From NCBI RefSeq assembly GCF_021462825.1, contig NZ_JAKEEB010000022.1, forward strand, positions 53,263 to 117,262: a DNA stretch of 64,000 nt, given 5' to 3'. The notes under the pieces are model-generated. The model was not told the DNA's origin. It saw only the letters and a program-made list of their open reading frames with translations, and made no database searches. Both the position numbers and the translations under genes were made by a program. The stretch comes from Streptomyces glomeratus (GTDB lineage: Bacteria; Actinomycetota; Actinomycetes; Streptomycetales; Streptomycetaceae). Below, piece after piece: positions 1-7,243 of this stretch (position 1 is the first letter of the stretch; every line of letters begins with the position of its first letter).

Positions 1-1127
1 GTGGAGCGCAGCAGACCGAGTCCGAAGGTGGGCGGTCCAATCTGCAGCGGCCCGTGGAATGGCAGCCGGACGGCTACGCATACGACGAACTGCCCGAAGA
101 GCTGCAACAGAAGTTGTCCGTCCAGCACGACGTGGTTGACCTCTCCTCCATCCAGGCCTTGGTGGACGGGCTCGGCCTCAGCGACCAGGAGCTGGTCGAG
201 GAAGCTCAGGCCAAAGAGCGCGACCCGAGCGTGGAGATTCAGCTCGCGACCGCCCGCCGCGAGCTCGAACTGCCCGAGCCGACGGACGAGCTGGCTGTCG
301 ACCTCCTCGCGCACGCTGTCGAATGGCTGCAAGAGGTACGCGATCTACTCTGGGACGAACGGCAGCTGGTGTTCTACGGCCCACCCGGCACCGGAAAGAC
401 CTATCTCGCCCTCAAGCTCGCCGAGTTCCTCGGCGGCGGCCCCGAGCAGGTCAAGCTCGTGCAGTTCCATCCCTCCTACGCCTACGAGGACTTCTTCGAG
501 GGATTCCGACCCCAGGAGGACCCGCAGACGAGGGAGGTCGCCTTCCGGCTCACCGCCGGGCCACTGCGCGAACTCGCCGACCTCGCCTCCCGCGAAGGCA
601 ACCGGCACATCCCGCACTTCCTGATCGTCGACGAGATCAACCGGGCCAACCTCGCCAAGGTCTTCGGTGAGCTGTACTTCCTGCTGGAGTACAGGAACAA
701 GTCGGTCCGGCTGACGTACTCCGGTGACGACTTCGCGCTGCCGCCGAACCTGTTCGTGATCGGCACCATGAACACGGCGGACCGGTCCATCGCGCTCGTC
801 GACGCGGCCATGCGCCGGCGGTTCGCGTTCGTGGAGCTGTCGCCGCGCACCGAGCCGACGAGCGGGCTGCTGCGCCGGTGGCTGGCCAGGGAGGGCAAGG
901 ACGCCGAGCCCGCCGATCTCCTCGACGCGCTCAACTCCCGTATCGACGATTCCGACTTCCGGATCGGGCCCTCGTACCTGATGAAGAAGGGCGTCTACCG
1001 GGACGGTGGTCTCGAGCGGACCTGGCGTACCAAGATCCTGCCGCTCCTGGAGGAGCACCACTACGGCGAGGGCGTGGACGTCGAGAAGCGGTACGGGCTG
1101 GCCGCACTGCGGGAGTCGCTCGGGTGA
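1..1127 (+). CDS. mcrB: McrB-like AAA+ GTPase subunit of a McrBC restriction system (5' end cut by window)
   Basis: The product resembles the AAA+ motor of McrBC, which in known systems binds modified DNA and uses GTP to drive translocation and the McrC nuclease. The frame is open from base 3 with no stop, so the gene probably begins before the window; the first in-window start is GTG at 54. Numbering from that GTG, Walker A GPPGTGKT is at about residues 109-116, Walker B LIVDEINRAN near 190-200, and a sensor/arginine stretch (GTMNTADRS, then AMRRRFAF) at 236-258. Any N-terminal DNA-recognition domain would be short or outside the window. It overlaps mcrC by four bases (GTGA), which suggests coupled translation. 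Nucleotide preference (GTP or ATP) cannot be read from the sequence. Confidence 0.88.
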   Translation, partial: GAQQTESEGGRSNLQRPVEWQPDGYAYDELPEELQQKLSVQHDVVDLSSIQALVDGLGLSDQELVEEAQAKERDPSVEIQLATARRELELPEPTDELAVDLLAHAVEWLQEVRDLLWDERQLVFYGPPGTGKTYLALKLAEFLGGGPEQVKLVQFHPSYAYEDFFEGFRPQEDPQTREVAFRLTAGPLRELADLASREGNRHIPHFLIVDEINRANLAKVFGELYFLLEYRNKSVRLTYSGDDFALPPNLFVIGTMNTADRSIALVDAAMRRRFAFVELSPRTEPTSGLLRRWLAREGKDAEPADLLDALNSRIDDSDFRIGPSYLMKKGVYRDGGLERTWRTKILPLLEEHHYGEGVDVEKRYGLAALRESLG

Positions 1128-2335
1128 CGTCGGTCATCGAGCTCGTCGAGCACGCGCCGGCGGTCAGCCTCGCCCTGCCGGACGGGGTCGGCCGTGCACT
1201 GGCCGCCGGGGACATCCTCGACGCGGCCCCCGACCCGTACGCGCCGGGGCGCTGGTCGTTGCGAGCCGGAAGCAAGGTGGGCTCGGTGGCCGTACGAGTG
1301 CCGGGCGCGGACGAGACACACACCGTGCGGGTCCTCCCCAAGACCCCCGTCGCCCGGCTCTTCTTCCTCCTGGGCTACAGCCTCGATCCGAAGGGTCCCT
1401 GGCGAGACGGCGAAGTCGAGGTGGCCGAGCACCGCGATCTGCTGCCCGCGCTGGCCCACATCGTGGAGCGGCAGGTGGACCGGGCACTGCGCCAGGGTCT
1501 GTTGCAGGGGTACCGGGTCGCGGAGGAGTCCGCCCTCGTCGTCCGCGGGCGGATCCGTGAGGCCGAGCAGATCCGGCGTCGCTTCGGTGCCACACTGCCG
1601 GTGGAGGTGACGTACGACGAGTTCACCACCGACATCGCGGAGAACCGTCTTCTGCGGGCGGCTGTCGAGCGTCTGCTGCGGTTGCCCGGCGTACCACGCG
1701 ACGTTCGCCGCAGGCTGGTGCATCAGCGTGGGCGGCTGGCCGATGTGACCGCCGTCGTGCGCGGACAGCCTCTCCCCGACTGGCGACCCACGCGTCTCAA
1801 CGCCCGTTACCACACGGCCCTGCGCCTGGCGCGTGTCGTCCTGCAGAACGCGTCAGCGGAACACGCCCACGGCGGGCTCCGTATCGACGGGTTCCTGTTC
1901 GACATGAACAAGCTCTTCGAGGACTTCGTGACAGTCGCGCTGCGGGAGGCCCTGCGCGGCTCGGGGCGGACCTCGCGTCTCCAGGATGCGCACCACCTCG
2001 ACGAGGCCGCCGAGGTCCGGATGCGTCCCGACTTCGTGCTGTACGGCGCGGACGGGGCTCCGGCCGCAGTCGTGGACGCCAAGTACAAGACGGAGAAGCG
2101 CGGCGGTTTCCCCGAGACCGACCTCTACCAGATGCTGGCCTACTGCACGGCGCTCGGGCTGCGTGAGGGCCACCTGGTGTATGCGAGGGGCAACGCGTCC
2201 CACTCCGCGCACCGGGTGCGGCACGCCGGCATCCTCATCCACCAGCACGCACTCGACCTCGACCAGCAACCCGCCGGGCTGCTCGCTGACATCGCCACCC
2301 TCACCCGGCAAATGGTGCCCGACCTGCGCGTATGA
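1124..2335 (+). CDS. mcrC: McrC-like nuclease subunit
   Basis: This 403-residue protein follows mcrB in the order typical of McrBC systems and is probably the endonuclease partner. The C-terminal part has a PD-(D/E)xK signature: RPDFVLYG at about residues 301-308 and VVDAKYK at about 316-322, the acid and lysine pattern of the McrC nuclease core. The N-terminal half (about 1-230) matches the general McrC layout with an arginine-rich helical stretch. The start is GTG at 1124, overlapping the mcrB stop. The same frame stays open further upstream inside mcrB, but that part reads as out-of-frame translation. A helicase gene follows 40 bases downstream on the same strand, so the three may form one transcript. 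Confidence 0.88.
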   Translation: MTSVIELVEHAPAVSLALPDGVGRALAAGDILDAAPDPYAPGRWSLRAGSKVGSVAVRVPGADETHTVRVLPKTPVARLFFLLGYSLDPKGPWRDGEVEVAEHRDLLPALAHIVERQVDRALRQGLLQGYRVAEESALVVRGRIREAEQIRRRFGATLPVEVTYDEFTTDIAENRLLRAAVERLLRLPGVPRDVRRRLVHQRGRLADVTAVVRGQPLPDWRPTRLNARYHTALRLARVVLQNASAEHAHGGLRIDGFLFDMNKLFEDFVTVALREALRGSGRTSRLQDAHHLDEAAEVRMRPDFVLYGADGAPAAVVDAKYKTEKRGGFPETDLYQMLAYCTALGLREGHLVYARGNASHSAHRVRHAGILIHQHALDLDQQPAGLLADIATLTRQMVPDLRV

Positions 2336-2375
2336 TCGGCGCGGAGGGGTCCTTTCTGGGGTGGGAGAGCGTCAC

Positions 2376-4511
2376 GTGCCACAGCTCGCGTTCGCCAGCA
2401 GTTTCTGGGAGAGCTACGACGTCCTGGAGAAGCCCGTCAAAGCAGGCGTGCGCAAGGCCATGGAGAAGTTCCAGCGGCTGACCGTGGCCGAGCTGTACGC
2501 GGACAAGGGTCTGCATCTGGAGTCCGTCGACAAGGCACGCGATCCGCGGATGCGCACCATCCGCATCAATGACTTCTGGCGGGGCGTCGTGCTGGCTCCC
2601 GACGACGGCAGCGATGTGTTCTTGCTGGTCAACGTGGTGCCGCACGACGACGCCTACATCTGGGCGGCCAAGCGGCTGTACACCACCAACTCCGCCACCC
2701 GCGGCCTCGAGGTGCGCAACGTCGTCGCCATCGAGCAGCTGACGCCGGCTCTCGAGAAGGCGGCCGCGACGGCCGACTCACTGCTGTTCGCCAAGTACTC
2801 CGACACCGTGCTGCGCGAACTGGGCATCGACGACCAGGTGCTCCGTGCGGTGCGCACCATCGTCGACAAGCCGCAGCTGCAGGCCTTCGAGACGCTCCTG
2901 CCGGAAGACCAGTGCGAGGTTCTCCAGTACCTCGCCGAGGGATTCAAGCCCGAGGACGTGTACCGGGACGTGGTCGCCCTGCGCCGCCCCCTCGACGCGG
3001 GACCCGCCCCCGAGGAGAGTCTGGCCGTCGCCATCGCCAACACGGCGAGCCGTATCACGCTGGTCACCGGCCCGGAGGAGCTCGCGGACGTCCTGGAGAA
3101 GCCGTTCGCGGCCTGGCGGGTCTTCCTGCACCCCTCGCAGCGCCGGGTCGCCTACCGCGTGTCGTACGGCGGCCCGGTCCAGGTCACCGGTGGGCCGGGC
3201 ACGGGCAAGACGGTCGCGGCTCTGCACCGCGTCAGGCATCTCCTCACGCGCTCGGCCGACGCCCGGGTGCTGCTGACCACATACACCAACGCTCTTGCCG
3301 CATCACTGCGCGAGAACCTTTCCGTGCTGCTGGACGGTGACCCGTCGCTGCTGGACCGAGTCGACGTGACGACGGTCAACGCCTACGCGCACGCCGTCGT
3401 CACGCGCCACGACGGGAAGGTTCTCTCCCCCGTCAACGACCGTGACGAACGCCAGCTGTGGCAGAAGGTGGCGAAGCAGCTCCGGCTGCCCTGGACCGAC
3501 CAGTTCCTGGCACAGGAGTGCCGGCACGTGATCCTTGCCCAGGACGTGCGCACCCTGGACTCCTATCGCGCCGCCTCCCGACGCGGCCGCGGCAGCGCGC
3601 TGTCGCCGGCCAGGCGAGAAGAACTCTGGTCGGCCGTCGAGCTGTTCGAGTCCCTACTGCTCGCGCGGAAGGCCACTACACACCTCAGAATCTGCGCGCG
3701 TGCCGCCGACCTCCTCGCAGCCTCGTCGCCGACACACGACCACGTCGTGGTCGACGAGGCACAGGACCTGCACCCCGCCCAGTGGAGAGTGCTGCGTCGC
3801 GCGGTGGAGCACGGCAGCGACGATCTGTTCATCACGGGCGACCCGCACCAGCAGATCTACGACTCGAAGGTTTCGCTCGGTTCCCTGGGTATACCGGTGA
3901 CGGGCCGGACGCACCGGCTGAGGGTCAACTACCGGAGTACAGAGGAAATCCTGGCCTGGTCGACGCGCATACTCACCCCCGTCTCCGTGGAGGATCTCGG
4001 CGGTGAGGGGAGTGACACCCTGGCGGGCTACCGCTCGCTTCTGCACGGGCGCAGACCGCGTGTGGACGGACACGGTTCGGAGCAGGCAGAGGTGGCGTCG
4101 CTCGTCGAACGCGTCCAGGAGTGGATCGCCCAGGGCATACGGCCGTCCGAGATCGGTGTCTGCGCTCGTTTCAATGTGCTGCTGGACAAGGCCCACGACA
4201 GGCTGGCCGCTGCCGGCGTCCCGGTGGCCAGGATCAAGGACCATCCGGGGCCGGACGCGGACGGGGTACGGCTGGCCACGATGCACGCTATGAAGGGGTT
4301 GGAATTCCGCTGCGTGGCTGTCCTCGGGGTAACGGCGAGTGCGGTGCCCTTCGCGCGCGAGGTCACGCCGGCCACGGTGGACGCGCTTCAGCACGAGTCG
4401 GACCTGCTGCGCGAACGCTGTCTGCTGTTCGTGGCGTGCACGCGTGCGCGGGAGGCACTGGCGGTGTCCTGGAGCGGGACGGTCAGTCCATTCGTGCCGC
4501 AGGAGAACTGA
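2376..4511 (+). CDS. UvrD/Rep-type superfamily I helicase with a RelE/ParE-like N-terminal domain
   Basis: The 711-residue protein joins two parts. Residues about 1-105 look like a RelE/ParE-type toxin fold: an amphipathic helical start, RTIRINDFWRG (an R-x-R-I-x-D-x-x-R-type strand) and VNVVPHDDAYIWA. This N-terminal call is pattern-based. The remainder is a superfamily I helicase with Walker A GGPGTGKT (272-279), motif II VVDEAQDLHP (about 458), motif III-like GDPHQQIYD (about 487), VNYRSTEEI (about 517) and a C-terminal MHAMKGLEF box. GTG at 2376 is chosen because GGGAGAG lies about eight bases upstream. A GTG at 2361 is also possible. It probably unwinds or translocates DNA alongside McrBC, and it ends 28 bases from the convergent methylase gene. 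Confidence 0.85.
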   Translation: MPQLAFASSFWESYDVLEKPVKAGVRKAMEKFQRLTVAELYADKGLHLESVDKARDPRMRTIRINDFWRGVVLAPDDGSDVFLLVNVVPHDDAYIWAAKRLYTTNSATRGLEVRNVVAIEQLTPALEKAAATADSLLFAKYSDTVLRELGIDDQVLRAVRTIVDKPQLQAFETLLPEDQCEVLQYLAEGFKPEDVYRDVVALRRPLDAGPAPEESLAVAIANTASRITLVTGPEELADVLEKPFAAWRVFLHPSQRRVAYRVSYGGPVQVTGGPGTGKTVAALHRVRHLLTRSADARVLLTTYTNALAASLRENLSVLLDGDPSLLDRVDVTTVNAYAHAVVTRHDGKVLSPVNDRDERQLWQKVAKQLRLPWTDQFLAQECRHVILAQDVRTLDSYRAASRRGRGSALSPARREELWSAVELFESLLLARKATTHLRICARAADLLAASSPTHDHVVVDEAQDLHPAQWRVLRRAVEHGSDDLFITGDPHQQIYDSKVSLGSLGIPVTGRTHRLRVNYRSTEEILAWSTRILTPVSVEDLGGEGSDTLAGYRSLLHGRRPRVDGHGSEQAEVASLVERVQEWIAQGIRPSEIGVCARFNVLLDKAHDRLAAAGVPVARIKDHPGPDADGVRLATMHAMKGLEFRCVAVLGVTASAVPFAREVTPATVDALQHESDLLRERCLLFVACTRAREALAVSWSGTVSPFVPQEN

Positions 4512-4539
4512 TTCGGTGAGCGCAGCGGCACGACACCCC

Positions 4540-6198
4540 TCACTCGCTGGGGGCCAGTGCTCCATTGCCCAGGCCGTCGCGCGCCACATGGGATGCCTGC
4601 TTGCTCAGCTCGGCAACGCGCCGGGCCAGTTCCTCGAACTCCTGCAGTGCGCGAAAAGCCGCTCCGTACCGTTGCTGTTCGGCGATGTCCATCTGCGGGA
4701 TCCGGGCGCCCTTGCCGTCAAGCCGAAACGTTCCACTGTCACTCGTGGACCTGCGCGTATTCGCCGAACTACGCAGAAACCCCTGGAGAAAGTCGGTGTC
4801 GAGCTGGTCGCTGACCGAGACCGGTTCGGGATCGCGGTACTGGACCAGTCCGGCGCGTGCAAGGTCGGCGACGCTGACGGTCGGCCCGTCCAGCACACTC
4901 GCGTTCGCTCCCGCGGTCAGCGCGGGTAGCAGCTCGGCCAGGTGCCGCACCTGCGCGGTCAGCTCCTGTTTCAACGACTGGTACTCCGCCGCGTAGTCGC
5001 GGTGCGAGTCAGCGACACGGCGCCCTGGGGTGAGGTCCACGGCATCGTCGAGCAATTCGATCAGCGAGACGTCCGTCACCTGCTCAGGCTGCGCGTCCAG
5101 TGAGCCGTCCGGGTCGTTCGCTGTCAGATCGACCATGCGGACGCTGGTGGCCGAGTCGCCGAGAGCGCGCGGGCGTCGCAGCTGCCAAAGGTGCACAGGG
5201 AGCGCGTGCGACGCGGCGACGCCCGGCGGAAGAGCGATGATCTGCGTCAGGATCCCGCGCCGTACGAGTTCGGCGCGGATGCGGCGGCCTGCCTTACGGT
5301 AGGCGACTGAGGCGGGCATGACCATGATCACCCGGCCGCCGGGCGCTGTGTGGGCGTAGGCGTGCTGCAGCCAGGCAAGTTCTCCTTCGGCGCGTGAGGG
5401 TGTCCCGAGCTCCCATCGCGAATCGAGAAGCAGATCCTCACGCCCCCAGTCGGTGACACCCACCGGCGGATCGCTGACGACGAGATCGGCCCTCAGTTCC
5501 GCCCACTGGTCGCACCGCAGGGAGTCTCCGGCGACGACGTGCACATCTGCGCGATGCGTGAGGTCGGCCCGCAATTGGGCGAAGCGCGCACTGCGTTCGT
5601 CAGACTCCTGGCCGTATCGCCTCGGGCCCTGCCCTGGTCCGACGGCGAGCAGCAGAGTGCCGATGCCGCACGCCGGGTCGAAGATGGTGGCGTCGGGCGC
5701 CACCTCACCGGCGAAGTGCCGCACGGCCCGGACGATGCGCGGGGAGGTGACCTGATCCGATCCGGCCCGGCGCACGGAGTCGGTGAAGCGCTCTGCGAGG
5801 GCGTTCACCACCTCGCCCGCGGATTCACTTTCCGCCAGGGATCGCGCCAAGCGCATTGCATCCGCCGGCAACGCCTCGGGCGCATCCCCTGTGCTGCTGG
5901 CGAGTAGCTGAGCCACATCGGCGACACCGCCGAGTATGTCGTCACCATAGGCTCCGCGCAGCGTCTGCCACAGCTGGACCTCCCGCGAGACTTCCTGGCC
6001 CTTGCGCTGCTTGTCCAGCCAGGCCTGCACCTCGGCCAGATCGTAGAGCGGGCTGTGCACCCCACCGCCGGCGGGCACAGGGAAATCGTCGTACCGCCGC
6101 CTCCAGTTGGAGACCGCGGCACGAGTGACGCCTGCTATCCGGGCGATCTCGGAACCGGTGACCAGAGAACCGGCCGGTGCCGCGGGTTTGTCTGCCAT
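4540..6198 (-). CDS. N6-adenine DNA methylase-like protein with N-terminal helix-turn-helix
   Basis: Residues about 1-65 form a MerR/excisionase-like helix-turn-helix (GSEIARIAGVTRAAVSNWRRR). The centre is a class I methyltransferase of the HsdM type: motif I DPACGIGTLL near residue 175 and motif IV VVSDPPVG near 244. The C-terminal 120 residues look like an HsdS-style recognition and coiled-coil tail. In motif IV the usual aromatic residue after (N/D)PP is valine, which may weaken or abolish methylation. Start is ATG 6198, or GTG 6207 three codons earlier; neither has a strong ribosome site. The gene faces the McrBC-helicase genes tail to tail. It could be a protective methylase, a catalytically dead DNA-binding protein or a regulator. 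Confidence 0.8.
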   Translation of the reverse strand: MADKPAAPAGSLVTGSEIARIAGVTRAAVSNWRRRYDDFPVPAGGGVHSPLYDLAEVQAWLDKQRKGQEVSREVQLWQTLRGAYGDDILGGVADVAQLLASSTGDAPEALPADAMRLARSLAESESAGEVVNALAERFTDSVRRAGSDQVTSPRIVRAVRHFAGEVAPDATIFDPACGIGTLLLAVGPGQGPRRYGQESDERSARFAQLRADLTHRADVHVVAGDSLRCDQWAELRADLVVSDPPVGVTDWGREDLLLDSRWELGTPSRAEGELAWLQHAYAHTAPGGRVIMVMPASVAYRKAGRRIRAELVRRGILTQIIALPPGVAASHALPVHLWQLRRPRALGDSATSVRMVDLTANDPDGSLDAQPEQVTDVSLIELLDDAVDLTPGRRVADSHRDYAAEYQSLKQELTAQVRHLAELLPALTAGANASVLDGPTVSVADLARAGLVQYRDPEPVSVSDQLDTDFLQGFLRSSANTRRSTSDSGTFRLDGKGARIPQMDIAEQQRYGAAFRALQEFEELARRVAELSKQASHVARDGLGNGALAPSE

Positions 6199-6241
6199 GG
6201 TTGCCACCGTACACAGCAGCGTATCCGATCCTCAACGAAGC

Positions 6242-6254
6242 ATGTCGTTGACAT
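6242..6254. promoter_or_regulatory. Inverted repeat ATGTC-gtt-GACAT upstream of the methylase gene
   Basis: A perfect 5-3-5 inverted repeat 44 bases upstream of the methylase start. Its position fits an operator, possibly for autoregulation by the gene's own helix-turn-helix. This is inference from symmetry and location only. Confidence 0.3.
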
Positions 6255-6430
6255 CGTTAACAGCTAAACCAGATGGTCAATCCGATGGACGAACGCGTGG
6301 GGTGCAGCGCCAAGGTCCTACCGGCCGGTGGACGCGGGCTCCCCCACCCTGCGTCCACCAGCCGTCCGGGCCCGGCTCAGGCGGCCCGGCGGTGGCGGGG
6401 CACGCCGCTCGCCGTCTGTGCCCCCGGTGG

Positions 6431-6449
6431 ACGCGGACGATGTCCGCGT
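6431..6449. promoter_or_regulatory. Inverted repeat ACGCGGAC-gat-GTCCGCGT
   Basis: A perfect 8-3-8 inverted repeat about 160 bases upstream of the membrane protein gene at 6610. It could be an operator or a hairpin in a leader transcript. No T-run follows on either strand, which argues against an intrinsic terminator. Confidence 0.3.
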
Positions 6450-6609
6450 ACCGGTGTCCGCTGCCCTTGATCGAGATCCGGCTTGACAGTGGCGCGGGCG
6501 ATCCCCGCGCACCGGACACCGACTCCAACGGCGCCACCGCGGGCTCCGTCGCGGGCGTCCTGACCGGGGCGCGGGCGATCCAAGCCACAGCACCAGTCCC
6601 AGGGGGACC

Positions 6610-7221
6610 ATGAGCCAGCAGCAGTACCCGCAGCCCCAGCAGCCCGGCTGGGGCAACCCCCAGCAGCCGGGCTACGGCGCCCCGCCGCCGCCCCAGCCCC
6701 CGAAGAAGTCGAAGACCGGGAAGATCCTCGGCTTCGGCTGTCTCGGAGTCGTCGCCCTGTTCGTCCTGATCGGAATCATCTCCGCGGCCGCCGGTGGGGG
6801 CGGCTCCACCAAGTCCCATGACGCCGCCGGGGCCAAGTCCGCGGCCACCGCGCCCAAGGAGAAGAAGGCCGCCGCCGGCGACAAGACCGGCGACAAGGCC
6901 AAGACCGGCGCGGCCGAGGACGACAAGGCGAAGAAGACCGCCGTGTTCAAGGTGTGGGGCACCGCGCCCGGCGGTGTGGACATCACCTACGGCAGTGACA
7001 GCGACACCCGGCAGGGCCACTTCAAGAGCGGCACCTTCCAGGCCACCCTGCCGGTCACCAAGGGCGCCCTGTACTTCAACGTGATGGGCCAGCTCAACGG
7101 CGGCGGCGACATCAACTGCTCCGTCACCATCGACGGCAAGACGAAGAAGGGGCACGCGTCCGGCGGCTACAACATCTGTGACGCCCAGTTGAACGCCGGT
7201 CTGCTCGGCGGCTGGGACTGA
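6610..7221 (+). CDS. Single-pass membrane protein with proline/glutamine-rich N-terminus
   Basis: The protein is 203 residues. Residues 1-35 are a P/Q/G/Y-rich cytoplasmic tail (QPQQPGWGNPQQPGYGAPP), followed by KKSKTGK and one membrane helix at about 40-62 (ILGFGCLGVVALFVLIGIIS). A lysine/alanine/aspartate linker runs from about 65 to 112. The C-terminal domain of about 90 residues has two cysteines (INCSV and NICDA) that could form a disulphide outside the cell. The pattern resembles MmpS-like or other small actinobacterial surface proteins, but no function can be assigned. ATG 6610 has GGGGGACC just upstream. It ends 22 bases before the convergent SWIM gene. Confidence 0.8.
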   Translation: MSQQQYPQPQQPGWGNPQQPGYGAPPPPQPPKKSKTGKILGFGCLGVVALFVLIGIISAAAGGGGSTKSHDAAGAKSAATAPKEKKAAAGDKTGDKAKTGAAEDDKAKKTAVFKVWGTAPGGVDITYGSDSDTRQGHFKSGTFQATLPVTKGALYFNVMGQLNGGGDINCSVTIDGKTKKGHASGGYNICDAQLNAGLLGGWD

Positions 7222-7243
7222 CCCCCTCGGCGCTCGTTGCCGG

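Larger units (their letters stand above)
6208..6609. other. Intergenic stretch with two short inverted repeats
   Basis: About 400 bases without a convincing gene. It separates the methylase-like gene (leftward) from the membrane protein at 6610 (rightward) and should hold both promoters. It contains the inverted repeats at 6242-6254 and 6431-6449, two direct copies of CCGGTGGACGCGG, and CGGTGTCCG/CGGACACCG arms about 50 bases apart. TTGACA at 6483-6488 could be a -35 box, but I see no good -10 partner. Confidence 0.5.
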
